In this document: positions 47,750-57,057 of the stretch, piece after piece
How positions within the stretch are numbered: the first letter of the stretch is position 1
Layout: each line of letters starts with the position of its first letter
DNA from: Thermincola carboxydiphila
GTDB lineage: Bacteria > Bacillota > Thermincolia > Thermincolales > UBA2595
Assembly (NCBI GenBank): GCA_016841725.1
Contig: JAENYP010000006.1
Span: forward strand, 62,001-126,000
Direction of reading: 5' to 3'
DNA: 64,000 nt
Notes under the pieces: generated by a model
Told to the model about the DNA's origin: nothing
Seen by the model: only the letters and a program-made list of their open reading frames with translations
Databases searched by the model: none
Program-made: the position numbers and the translations under genes

Positions 47750-48314
47750 TTTAATTTCCTCCCATACAGTAAATCATAGAATTATCTTGCTTTGTGAAAA
47801 AATCAACAAAAATTGGAGCAATCCTTTTTGCCTGAAAACCACCTCCTGAGAAGATTTTGCGACATCAGGGTCTTTCCTAAAGTAAAACCTATCAATAACT
47901 GTTTTGAAACGTCTTAGTAATTACTACCCCCTTTAGTTTGCTAACCTGATTATAACTGTTCTTAAAATCTTTAGCACGATGATGTTTGTCCTAATCGGCT
48001 AACATTTTGTCATAAATTCATCCTCACTTTTGCACTGGTTGTCATAATTTATCCAAAGAGTATGATGAACGAAGAAGTGAAATTGATTTCGATGCTTGAA
48101 TCCTGCCAATCGTTTACTTAGATTGTGGTACATTTGTAAAAAAATAACTTAAAAAACTGTCAAATAACTGTCTTAAGTATAAATTCTGAAACATAAAATG
48201 CGTTGGAGGCTAATTAATAGATGTCTTAACTTCTAATAGGGAATTGAACCCTATCCAAGTTTTGCTGAAAAAGAGGTGAGCCATACGGAAAAGGAAACGG
48301 GAGGCACAGCAGTA
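47750..48314. promoter_or_regulatory. divergent intergenic region with direct repeats
   Basis: No gene is seen in these 565 bases apart from a possible GTG start of the next gene at 48276. TTGTCATAA followed by ATTCATCC or TTTATCC occurs at 48007-48023 and 48039-48054, starting 32 bases apart, which is about three turns. Promoters for the cytochrome (leftward) and transpeptidase (rightward) must lie here, but no consensus pair stands out. Confidence 0.4.
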
Positions 48315-49799
48315 ATGCCGGCCAAAGAGCTCATAGAAATACCTGAAGAGGAACCGCCAGAAGAACCGCCAGAGGAACCGCCAGAAGAACCGCCAAAAGA
48401 ACCGCCAAAAAAAACTGTAAAGCAGCTGACCCAACAATATAGAAAATTTCTTACTGGCGGAATAATCCTGCTTTTTACTTTACTTGTTATTTATTTGGGA
48501 GTGGCATATTATTTTAAAGACCATTTTTATTTTGGGACTGAAATCAATGGCATAGATGTTTCGGGGGAAACTGTAGAGGATGTAAAGGCACTAATGGCAG
48601 CGGAACTTAATGCTTATACCCTGAACCTGAAAGAACGGGAAGGTAAAACTGAACAGATAAAAGCCGGTGATGTGGGCTTACAATTTGCTTCAGAGGGAGA
48701 ATTTAAAGAAATTAAAGACAGTCAGAGTTGCTTTAAGTGGATTTTAGGGTGTTTGCTAACTGAAGTCTCAAAAAAGGCAGTTATATTAAAATATGATGAG
48801 AAGTTGCTGCAGGAACGAATAGGCCGCCTATTATGTTTTAAGCCGGAAAATATAATTGAACCTGCAAATCCCGGCTTTAAATATGTGAATAACAGTTATG
48901 TAATTGTGGATGAAGTCATTGGAAACAAGGTGGATAAAGACCTGTTATACTCTCTGGCAGCGGATGCCATGTGTAATCTGAAAAACGAAATAGATCTGGA
49001 ATCAAGGGGCTGTTATATAGAACCACAATATGATTCCAAGTCACCACAAGTCATAGAAGTCAAAAACACCCTTAACAGGTATATTGCCACAAAAATCACC
49101 TATACTTCCGGAGACATAAATAATACTCTGGACGGGTCCCGGATAAATGAATGGCTTGCAGTTGATGAAAATTTAAATATTACAGTCAGTGAAGAAAAGG
49201 TAAAGGGTTATGTGAGTGAACTTTCCGCTGCCTTTAACACAGTTGGTAAGACAAGAAGTTTTACTGCATCATCAGGAGAAACAATCACAGTCAGCGGCGG
49301 TGATTATGGAAGGTCTGTAAATAAAGTTGAAGAAACCCAATTCTTACTTTCTGCCATCAGCAAAGGGGAGACCATAACCAAAGAACCGGCATTCAATCAA
49401 AATACCTTTTCACAGGGCAATAATGATATCGGAAATACCTATGTGGAAATATCCCTGGCAAACCAGCATTTATGGTTTTACAAAAACGGCTCTCTAATAG
49501 TACAGGGAGATACTGTTACAGGAAATGTAAGTCAAAATTATGCAACCCGTAAAGGAGTTTTCCGTTTAAAATATAAATCAGGAAATGTAATCCTCAGAGG
49601 TCCGGATTACGCTGTCCATGTAGACTTCTGGATGCCCTTTGACGGTGGTATAGGGATGCATGATGCTACCTGGAGAAGTGCGTTTGGACGTAATATCTAT
49701 CTGACAAACGGTTCACACGGCTGTGTAAATCTGCCATACAATGTGGCCAAAAAGATATTTAATAATATTACGCCAGGTACTCCTGTCATCTGTTATTAG
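48315..49799 (+). CDS. L,D-transpeptidase (YkuD) with peptidoglycan-binding domain
   Basis: A 494-residue membrane-anchored wall enzyme that forms 3-3 peptidoglycan cross-links. A short cytoplasmic head with repeated EEPPEEPP is followed by a membrane helix (GGIILLFTLLVIYLGVAYYF), a PG_binding_4-like region (about 85-370) and the YkuD domain. The catalytic site is HGCVNLP in SHGCVNLP, with Cys at about residue 470 and upstream VHVDFWMPF ... GMHDA. The ATG at 48315 follows GGGAGG by ten bases; a GTG at 48276 would add 13 residues. Confidence 0.92.
   Translation: MPAKELIEIPEEEPPEEPPEEPPEEPPKEPPKKTVKQLTQQYRKFLTGGIILLFTLLVIYLGVAYYFKDHFYFGTEINGIDVSGETVEDVKALMAAELNAYTLNLKEREGKTEQIKAGDVGLQFASEGEFKEIKDSQSCFKWILGCLLTEVSKKAVILKYDEKLLQERIGRLLCFKPENIIEPANPGFKYVNNSYVIVDEVIGNKVDKDLLYSLAADAMCNLKNEIDLESRGCYIEPQYDSKSPQVIEVKNTLNRYIATKITYTSGDINNTLDGSRINEWLAVDENLNITVSEEKVKGYVSELSAAFNTVGKTRSFTASSGETITVSGGDYGRSVNKVEETQFLLSAISKGETITKEPAFNQNTFSQGNNDIGNTYVEISLANQHLWFYKNGSLIVQGDTVTGNVSQNYATRKGVFRLKYKSGNVILRGPDYAVHVDFWMPFDGGIGMHDATWRSAFGRNIYLTNGSHGCVNLPYNVAKKIFNNITPGTPVICY
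48351..48410 (+). repeat. 12-base tandem repeat coding Glu-Glu-Pro-Pro
   Basis: The unit GAACCGCCAGAR is repeated about five times, coding EPPE/EPPK. It makes a stiff charged cytoplasmic linker, and copy number may vary. Confidence 0.85.
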
Positions 49800-49834
49800 C
49801 TACTTGCACAAAATCACTTACATGATATTTTAAG

Positions 49835-49866
49835 CCCCCTGTGAAAATTACTTCCAGGGGGTCATT
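49835..49866 (+). terminator. terminator after transpeptidase gene
   Basis: CCCCCTG (49835-49841) pairs with CAGGGGG (49855-49861) and is followed by TCATTT. The T run is short. Confidence 0.6.
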
Positions 49867-49898
49867 TAACTTGGGGGTGGTTTTATGAACAATTTTGA

Positions 49899-49958
49899 TT
49901 GACATTTACAGGTTACAAATGTAAACTATACTTACAGGTTACGTTTGTAACCTGTAAG
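49899..49958 (+). promoter_or_regulatory. blaI promoter and two BlaI-type operators
   Basis: TTGACA (49899-49904), 17 bases and TAAACT form the promoter. TTACA-AA-TGTAA (49913-49924) and the perfect CTTACAGGTTAC/GTAACCTGTAAG palindrome (49931-49958) contain the TACA/TGTA core recognised by the BlaI/MecI family. Autorepression is expected. Confidence 0.8.
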
Positions 49959-50015
49959 ACGGGTTGCCAATATAACCAATGTGGCGGGTTGTATAACCCA
50001 AAAGGAGGGGCAGAT

Positions 50016-50402
50016 ATGAGTAAATTAGTTTCCCGGATTACAGATTCTGAGCTGGAGGTTATGCGGGTTTTGTGGCAAGCTGATGGTGAACTTTCCCTGG
50101 CAGGCATAAGAAAAACCCTGGAGCAGACCAGTAACTGGGAAACATCTACAATAAAGACCCTGCTGCGCAGATTGTGCAACAAAGGGGTGGTTGCAGCAGC
50201 AAAAAAAGAAGTATATTATTACAAACCCCTGGTCAGTGAGGAGGAATACACCGAATATACAACTCAGAGCCTGATTGACCGCTTATACTCGGGCAGCGCC
50301 AAAAACCTGGTAGCATCCCTTTTGGGCAGCAAAAAGCTTGACGACAAAGAGATTGAGGAGCTGCGCACACTGTTTAAGGTAGGTGATGATAGGGATGAAT
50401 GA
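50016..50402 (+). CDS. blaI: BlaI/MecI-family repressor
   Basis: A 128-residue winged-helix repressor: RITDSELEVMRVLW, TSNWETSTIKTLLRRLCNKGVV, YYYKPLVSEEEY and a C-terminal dimerisation helix. The ATG at 50016 follows AAAGGAGGGG; codons upstream cross the operators and are not coding. It is inactivated by cleavage when its partner peptidase is triggered, and it overlaps that gene by eight bases. Confidence 0.92.
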   Translation: MSKLVSRITDSELEVMRVLWQADGELSLAGIRKTLEQTSNWETSTIKTLLRRLCNKGVVAAAKKEVYYYKPLVSEEEYTEYTTQSLIDRLYSGSAKNLVASLLGSKKLDDKEIEELRTLFKVGDDRDE

Positions 50403-52782
50403 GACAGTCAGGTTATTACTATCACTTTCCTTATCAGGGAGCATTCTCGGTCTGCTAATCCTGGCCCTTAAACCTCTGATAAAACACAGGGTCCCCAAAT
50501 CAATCCAATACTATATATGGCTGATTGTGTTATTGAGGCTGGTGACCCCGTTTTCTCCGGAAAACAGCCTCATGAATGATGTGTTTTACAGCAGCGGTCC
50601 TGCAGGAGAGACCAATCCTGCAGGCGAACATAATCCTGAGGGAGTAAACAGTCAAACCGGTAACCAGTCCGGTATCCCCTCCGGTGTTCAGACTTCGGGC
50701 AGTACCGGTGAGTTTCCCGGAATTTCGTTGACATTACCCAATATTATGGAAAATGCAGCCCGCGGGGCTTATAACAATGATGTTGACCACAGCAGGTATC
50801 TTCAGGACTTATTAACCCAGTATATTATATACCTTTGGTTACTGGGGGTTGTCATCGCAATTACGGTAAACTTGGCCGGATATACGAGGTTTTTGAACTG
50901 CCTGAGGCAGGGATACAGGGAGGCCACGGATGATGAAAACAGCCTGCTGACCGCCTTATTAAAGGGCCGAAAACGGGTAAGGCTGCTGCGTAATAAGTTT
51001 GTGCCCACACCCATGTTAATTGGCATTTGGAGACCTTGTATAATTATTCCTGATGTTGATTTTGATGAAAAACAGCTGAAGAACATTTTACTGCATGAGG
51101 TCACACACCTGCGCCGTTTTGATATCCAGGTAAAATGGCTGACCATGACAGCTGCTTCCATTCACTGGTTCAATCCCCTGGTGTACCTCTTTAAGAGGAA
51201 AATCAATCAAGCCTGTGAACTGGCCTGTGATGAAGCGGTTATCAAAAATCTTAGTCCGGCAGAAAAACAGGCTTATGGTGACACCTTAATCTCTGTGATA
51301 GCAGAGCATAAGTACCCGGTGGGGGTTCTGCAGGCGACCATGAGTGAAGAAAAAAAGAGTTTGCAGGAAAGACTGGTGGCTATTATGAAGCACCATCAGA
51401 AATCTAGGCAGATAATTATTTTATCGGGGATTTTATTGGGAGTTTTCCTGTTCGGTGCGATATATCTGGGCGCCGGAGTGGGGAGTGGAGCAGCTTCACC
51501 GCCTAACCTGTATATTGCCGCAGAAGGGGAAAAAACCAAAGCAGCCCTTAAAGGCAGTTATTCCTGGACAAATGGTGAACGACACATTCAGGCCGATTCT
51601 GACCACCCCGTCAATTTCGCATATAGTCTTGATAACACTGTTTCCGTATCAGGTAAGGAACAGCTTATTCTTGGTACCCGGAAAACAAAAAATGATAAAC
51701 AGTATGACTTTACCATTGAGGATTTAACTGTATATAAAGACAAACAGCCCGTAGATTTTGCGGGTGTGGAACCGGGCTTTATGAACGGAAGCCTATATCT
51801 TCAGGTGCCGCCGGACCCGGGAGAATACATCTATGTATTGAGATTAAACATTAAGGATGATAAGGGGAAGGCTAAGGGAACTGTCAGCTACGGATTTGTT
51901 GTCAGAGTAGATATGATGAACTATGATCTGGCTGAGCATCCCAGGGAAGTTATTGACCTGGTGGAAAATAACCTGGAAATTATCATGTCATCTCCTAAAG
52001 AATCATCTAACCCAATGGATTACATCAAAGCTCATCAAAACGAATACGAAACCATTATTAAATACAGCTATAGTTATAACAATGAAGAAGTACTAAAATA
52101 CATGCTTTCTCAATTTGAAGAAGGTAATGCAGAAGGTTTGCGCGGGCATCTTTTGATGGGGCTCTGCAAGGAATTATTAGGTGAAAGAAATAATGTAATG
52201 GATGAAACTCTAACTCCGGCGGAGTGGTATGCACAGCTTAATGTGCGGCAGGAAGTGAGCCTTCCCGATTTTTCTTATGGTGGTACTGACCCTATTGAAA
52301 AGTTGGTTTATGAGACAGAAATTGAAAAGAACAAAACAAGCGGGCAGGGGTTCACCATAATTGCCCCCCATATTTTCGGAAGCTATGTGGAAGGTAATAA
52401 ACTAAAGGTGTTTGTAACAACTTTTAGTTCCAGCTACAGACTATATGATAAGGTGCTGTCACTAGAGGGAGGGGGTATTATCCCTGTTGCCATAACCTAT
52501 GTTAAAAATGCTGATGGCAGTTACTCGTTGGAAGATTATGAACCAGCTCAGGATGGAGCTTACTTTGCCGGTTCAATCAGAGAATTCTGTACCATGCCCA
52601 CATCAGGTAAGAATATCAAAGGACTAGCCGGTGAAATCCTCCGCCACTATGGAGATTATGAAGATATTAAAAAACTGCAGCGGGAGAATTTAATCAGGCA
52701 CCTGAAGGCAAACGGTCAGTATGGAGTGTCTTTGTATCAAAAACAGTATCAAAAACCGGCTGGGCTGATACCGCTTACTTGA
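50395..52782 (+). CDS. blaR1: BlaR1/MecR1-type M56 sensor metallopeptidase
   Basis: A 796-residue membrane protein. Helices lie near residues 5-25, 37-52, 145-165 and 340-360. The M56 domain has zinc motif HEVTH (H234, E235, H238) and ACELACDEAV. The extracellular part of about 430 residues lacks the SxxK/SxN penicillin-binding motifs of BlaR1, so the inducer may not be a beta-lactam. Part of it (GSYSWTNGERHIQAD, YTFxIEDLTVYK) resembles wall-associated domains in clostridial homologues. The start codon overlaps blaI. Confidence 0.88.
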   Translation: MNETVRLLLSLSLSGSILGLLILALKPLIKHRVPKSIQYYIWLIVLLRLVTPFSPENSLMNDVFYSSGPAGETNPAGEHNPEGVNSQTGNQSGIPSGVQTSGSTGEFPGISLTLPNIMENAARGAYNNDVDHSRYLQDLLTQYIIYLWLLGVVIAITVNLAGYTRFLNCLRQGYREATDDENSLLTALLKGRKRVRLLRNKFVPTPMLIGIWRPCIIIPDVDFDEKQLKNILLHEVTHLRRFDIQVKWLTMTAASIHWFNPLVYLFKRKINQACELACDEAVIKNLSPAEKQAYGDTLISVIAEHKYPVGVLQATMSEEKKSLQERLVAIMKHHQKSRQIIILSGILLGVFLFGAIYLGAGVGSGAASPPNLYIAAEGEKTKAALKGSYSWTNGERHIQADSDHPVNFAYSLDNTVSVSGKEQLILGTRKTKNDKQYDFTIEDLTVYKDKQPVDFAGVEPGFMNGSLYLQVPPDPGEYIYVLRLNIKDDKGKAKGTVSYGFVVRVDMMNYDLAEHPREVIDLVENNLEIIMSSPKESSNPMDYIKAHQNEYETIIKYSYSYNNEEVLKYMLSQFEEGNAEGLRGHLLMGLCKELLGERNNVMDETLTPAEWYAQLNVRQEVSLPDFSYGGTDPIEKLVYETEIEKNKTSGQGFTIIAPHIFGSYVEGNKLKVFVTTFSSSYRLYDKVLSLEGGGIIPVAITYVKNADGSYSLEDYEPAQDGAYFAGSIREFCTMPTSGKNIKGLAGEILRHYGDYEDIKKLQRENLIRHLKANGQYGVSLYQKQYQKPAGLIPLT

Positions 52783-52817
52783 TACCTTTTGAGAACTCGA
52801 ATTATTTCAAATAAGGC

Positions 52818-52872
52818 TTGACATTTTCTGTTAGTAGGTTTATTATTATTCTATCGACCGATGGTCGATAGA
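52818..52872 (+). promoter_or_regulatory. tetR promoter and operator
   Basis: TTGACA (52818-52823), 17 bases and TATTAT (52841-52846) form a near-consensus promoter. Immediately downstream, TCTATCGACC-GAT-GGTCGATAGA (52850-52872) is a perfect palindrome that would be covered by the repressor encoded next. Confidence 0.85.
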
Positions 52873-52885
52873 AAGGGAGTATGGT

Positions 52886-53518
52886 ATGAAAACAGTTAAG
52901 GAAGGTGAAGTACGAAGACGAGAGATTCTGGTTGCAGCGCGGGAATTATTCATCAAGAAAGGTTATGAACAGACTTCTGTTAACGATATTCTAAAGATTG
53001 TGGATATAGCCAAAGGCACCTTTTACTATTATTTTGCTTCCAAGGAAGAAGTACTGGAGGCAATCATTCTTGATATCGTTGAAGAAGGGGCAAGGAGGGC
53101 AGAGAAGATCCTAAAGGATAAATCCATTCCTTTGGTGAATCGTATTATGATGGCGATAATGGCACAGGCTCCGGAGTTTGAAGGATCGGATGAGATTAAG
53201 GAAGAACTTCATAAGGTTGAGAATGCAAAGCTGGAACAGTTATATTTAAGGGCAATGCTTAAGCGTATGACCCCGGTTTTGCAAGAACCTGTTTTAGAAG
53301 GCATTGACCGGGATATTTTCCATCTGGAGTATCCGGCGGAATGCATAGAATCCATTTTGCTGTTGGGACATATGATGTTTGATTGCGATGTTTTCGAATG
53401 GAAAATGGAGGATTATCCAAGGAAAATACAGGCATTTTTGTGTAATGCAGAGAGAATGCTGGGGACAAAAGAAGGAGAACTTAAAGAATTTATACGGATG
53501 TTTGGACAGATGTCATAG
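52886..53518 (+). CDS. TetR-family transcriptional regulator
   Basis: A 210-residue repressor with an N-terminal helix-turn-helix (REILVAARELFIKKGYEQTSVNDILKI, AKGTFYYYFASKEEVLEAI) and a helical ligand-binding domain. The start follows AAAGGGAG. A related site (CGACC-GAG-GGTCG) precedes the transporter genes downstream, so it likely controls both itself and them. Confidence 0.9.
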   Translation: MKTVKEGEVRRREILVAARELFIKKGYEQTSVNDILKIVDIAKGTFYYYFASKEEVLEAIILDIVEEGARRAEKILKDKSIPLVNRIMMAIMAQAPEFEGSDEIKEELHKVENAKLEQLYLRAMLKRMTPVLQEPVLEGIDRDIFHLEYPAECIESILLLGHMMFDCDVFEWKMEDYPRKIQAFLCNAERMLGTKEGELKEFIRMFGQMS

Positions 53519-53554
53519 ATGAAGGACATATGCAAATTTTTTTTGCCCACCAAC

Positions 53555-53567
53555 CGACCGAGGGTCG
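53555..53567. promoter_or_regulatory. second TetR operator, before transporter genes
   Basis: CGACC-GAG-GGTCG (53555-53567) repeats the core of the palindrome at 52850-52872. It is placed 36 bases before the start of the truncated MFS gene. Confidence 0.65.
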
Positions 53568-53602
53568 AGAAAGAATAACCGAAAGGTTTAAGGAGAGTAA
53601 CA

Positions 53603-54753
53603 ATGAATCAACGGGATGAAGTACTTTGGCGGATCATTATGACAGAAGGGTGATGATGATTCTCGGGGAATTGTTTTCCGGCCTTGGATTGGTTATCTGC
53701 CTCGTCTCCATTATGAGCGCAAATCCTTCAATTGCAGCAATCTGCGTTGGTGTAGGTGTCAGTTCGTTATTTACGGCTTTGATGGAACCGGCATTTAAGG
53801 CGACCATTACGGATTTATTATTGGAAGAAGATTTTGCTAAGGCGGGCGGAATGGTTCAAATAGCAAACAGTGCTAAACTTATAATTTCCCCGGCTATTGC
53901 GGGATTATTGTTACAGATTACGACTGTCAGTACCCTGATAATTATCGATATTCTTACTTTCATTACAACAGTATTTATTATTGCGGCTGTGAAGAAAGGC
54001 ATGGTTACGAAACCCAGGGCAGATGCCGGTTTGAGCTTTCGCAGAGAATTGAAGGAAGGTATTGCTGCAATACGTGGGAAAAGCGGCATTGTGGCAATGA
54101 TTGTGATCATGACTATCGCAGTATTCTGCCTTGGTTTCGTACAGATTTTGAGTAAGCCGCTCATACTTGCTTTCGCAGGTGAAACAGAACTTGGTATTGT
54201 TACGACAGTCAGTGCATTGGGCATGATGGCCGGAGGTATCGTAATCAGCTGCATGAAGAATGCAAAATCTTATGTGAGGATGCTTTCTCTCGGATTGTTC
54301 GGCTGTGGAATCTTTTTTGCCCTGATGGGAGTTAAGGAAAATTTGTTTTTAATTGCAGTTTTCGGATTCATGATGTTTGTATTTATGCCGGCTGTCCAGA
54401 TTGGAGCAGAAGTCCTGATACGTAAGAATCTTGCCAATGAAGTACAGGGGCGCGCTTTTGGATTAATAAGTTTTATTACTCAGATGGGTTACATATTTGC
54501 TTATATACTGTCCGGAGCCCTTGCTGATTATGTTTTTGAGCCGTTTATGCGCGGTAACGGTTTGTTCGCGATAGAAATCGGAAAAGTAATCGGTGCCGGT
54601 GCGGGAAGAGGAATTGCGCTGCTGATCTTAATTGCAGGCATTGTACTGGCAATTCTCGGAATCGTTGTTTCCGGACTGAAGAGTGTAAAAACGTTGGAAA
54701 GGAGAATAAGAAAGAATGAAACTATTGCTGAATCTTGTCCGGAAGGACTTTAA
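53603..54753 (+). pseudogene. MFS efflux protein lacking its N-terminus
   Basis: A normal gene start survives (AAGGAGAG, ATG at 53603, MNQ), but that frame stops after 16 codons. The body of the transporter is open in another frame from a TTG at 53626: ADHYDRRVMMILGELFSGLGL onward, with about nine membrane segments to 54753. The family normally has 12 helices and about 410 residues, so roughly the first 60 residues (helices 1-2) were deleted at the junction. It overlaps the next gene by 38 bases and may still be transcribed. Confidence 0.75.
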
Positions 54754-57046
54754 GAGAAACAGGGTTATCACAACTGCCCTGGCGGTATTCCTGATTCTTT
54801 CGGCCCTTTTGATGGCAGGTGGCTTAAGGGTGGCAGGTATAATGATATCTTCACTGAATGGGTTAAATGAACTGGCTGTGCCGCCCGAATACCTGCAGAT
54901 GCATAAGGGAACGTATGATGAGGAAGCGTTTCAGAACTTTGTGGAAACCCATGATTATATTAAGGATTCGCAGATAGTCAAGATGCTTGATATCAGAAAT
55001 GCAAATATTATTTATCAGAGTGAAACGCTGGAAAATTGTCTGATGGATAACGGATTCGTTATTCAGAATGAAGGATTTGATTTACTCCTTAATATGGATA
55101 ATGAAATTGCTGTTGTTCAGGATGGGGAAATCGGGGTTCCTGTTTATTATGCGGAGGAGCTTGGTATTCAGGTCGGAGATGTCATTACACTGCATGAAGG
55201 TGATTACCGTAAGGAACTGAGTGTATCAGCAATCATTCGTGACGCATCGATGAACGCGGCACTCACATCTTCAAAGCGTTTCTTAATCAGTCAGGCAGAC
55301 CTTAATGAAATAAGTCTTCACATGGGAGTATGGGAATACTGTTTTGAATTCCTGTTAGAGGATGGTTCATCTACGGCGGTTTTGGAAAAGGATTATATTG
55401 ATGCGGGCATGCCATCCAACGGTGTTGCGGTAACAGGCAGTCTTCTGAGTATGCTGAATAATCTTTCTCATGGTCTGGTAGCATTCATAATCATCGCAAT
55501 CAGTATTCTTTTAATAATGATAGCAGTCCTGTGTCTATCTTATATTATTCGGGCAACCATGGCAGAAGAGAATTATACCATTGGGGAGATGAAAGCAATA
55601 GGATTTCCGGGAAAAGCAATTGAGAAGTTATATCAGATGAAATATATAATACTTGTGCTGCTAGCGGGAGTGATCGGTTATCTGGCAGCCATTCCGTTCG
55701 GAGATTTCTTTTCATCCTCGGTTATTATGTACTGCGGATATGGTACCGGCGAGTGGATGAAATGGTTATTTCCTTTCATCGGGGTAATCCTGCTCAGCCT
55801 GATTGTAATGCTCGGATGCCGCAGAATCATTCGCAGGAATCTGAAAAGTACTGTTATGGAACTGATGCGCGGGGAAGAGAAGATAAAGAGAGAAGGCCAC
55901 TATTCTTTACCTTCCGCAGGATTGAAACATCGCAATCTAACGATAGCATGCGGTGAATTGAAATGTAAATGGAAGGAATATGCCGTTATCTTTTTCGTAT
56001 TTATATTTTCGTCATTTTTGATTCTGCTTCCGATGAATATGAAGAATACGATTGAAAATCCGTCTTTCATTACTTATATGGGTGTAGCAGAATGCGATAT
56101 TCGTATTGATATTCAATACAGCGAGAAACTGGCGGAACAAAAAGATGCCGTCCAATCCTATCTGGAGAATGATTCCGAAATTGAGAAGTATGCAATTTAC
56201 CGGAATGGTTATGTGCAGCTTCAGAATGCGGATGGGGAATGGGAATACATCCGTGTGGAAAGTGGTGATGAATCTGTTTTTCCATTGGAGTATCTTGAGG
56301 GAAACGCACCGGATGACAGTAAAGAAATGGCGCTCTCTTATCTAAATGCTTCAGAATTAGGAAAAGAAGTTGGCGATTCCCTGAGGGTAACCTATCAGGG
56401 GGAAGAACTTTTATTTACCGTCTGCGGTATTTATCAGGATATTACATACGGTGGCAAGACTGGCAAAGCAGCCATTGATTTTGAGGAAAATGATGTGGAA
56501 GTCTATATTATTTATTTGGATGTCTACGACGGTGTCGCGATTGAGGAAAAGACGGATAAATTGAGAAGTATTCTGACAGACAGTAAAATAACTCCGAACA
56601 GTGAGTTCGTTTCGCAGACGCTTGGCGGTATTTCTGATAACATGAGCCTGGTGGAAGGTGCAGCCATCGTGATTTCATTGCTGTTAATCGTGCTGATTAC
56701 CGTGATGATTTTGCAGCTAATCACAGCGAGGGAACACAGTGCAATCGCAATCAAGAAAGCAATTGGCTTTGCAAACAGGGACATCAGGATACAGTTCGGT
56801 ATACAGATTCTTATGATTCAATTCGTGGCAATCGTTGTCGGAACGGTCCTCGCGAACTTTTTGGGAGAAGTTATTTTCGGATGGATGCTTTCTTTTATGG
56901 GCGTATCCAAAATAACGATGTTAGTTGAACCGGTTACGGCCTATCTGCTTTGCCCGGCAGCGCAGCTGCTGGTAGTGTTCATCACAGTGATTGTGGGAAC
57001 CAAAGTTGTTAGAAACTATCATATCAGAGATCAAATAATAGAATAA
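54716..57046 (+). CDS. FtsX/MacB-type ABC permease
   Basis: A 776-residue permease with two FtsX modules. Membrane helices are near residues 20-40, 255-285, 305-330, 345-365, 420-440, 645-670, 690-715 and 735-765, and two large extracytoplasmic domains lie between. The start follows AAAGGAG inside the MFS frame. With the ATPase that follows, it forms an exporter or mechanotransmission-type complex; such pairs often deal with antimicrobial peptides or lipoproteins. The substrate is not readable from sequence. Confidence 0.87.
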   Translation: MKLLLNLVRKDFKRNRVITTALAVFLILSALLMAGGLRVAGIMISSLNGLNELAVPPEYLQMHKGTYDEEAFQNFVETHDYIKDSQIVKMLDIRNANIIYQSETLENCLMDNGFVIQNEGFDLLLNMDNEIAVVQDGEIGVPVYYAEELGIQVGDVITLHEGDYRKELSVSAIIRDASMNAALTSSKRFLISQADLNEISLHMGVWEYCFEFLLEDGSSTAVLEKDYIDAGMPSNGVAVTGSLLSMLNNLSHGLVAFIIIAISILLIMIAVLCLSYIIRATMAEENYTIGEMKAIGFPGKAIEKLYQMKYIILVLLAGVIGYLAAIPFGDFFSSSVIMYCGYGTGEWMKWLFPFIGVILLSLIVMLGCRRIIRRNLKSTVMELMRGEEKIKREGHYSLPSAGLKHRNLTIACGELKCKWKEYAVIFFVFIFSSFLILLPMNMKNTIENPSFITYMGVAECDIRIDIQYSEKLAEQKDAVQSYLENDSEIEKYAIYRNGYVQLQNADGEWEYIRVESGDESVFPLEYLEGNAPDDSKEMALSYLNASELGKEVGDSLRVTYQGEELLFTVCGIYQDITYGGKTGKAAIDFEENDVEVYIIYLDVYDGVAIEEKTDKLRSILTDSKITPNSEFVSQTLGGISDNMSLVEGAAIVISLLLIVLITVMILQLITAREHSAIAIKKAIGFANRDIRIQFGIQILMIQFVAIVVGTVLANFLGEVIFGWMLSFMGVSKITMLVEPVTAYLLCPAAQLLVVFITVIVGTKVVRNYHIRDQIIE

Positions 57047-57057
57047 GGAGTCGAGCC

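Noticed and set aside
46370-47849. Plus-strand frames opposite the octaheme cytochrome
   Set aside because: They are shadows of the minus-strand gene, whose CxxCH sites and lipobox make the coding strand clear.
48276-48314. GTG start for the L,D-transpeptidase
   Set aside because: The frame is open, but the purine run before it is directly adjacent to the GTG; the ATG at 48315 has a better spaced GGGAGG. The choice is not certain.
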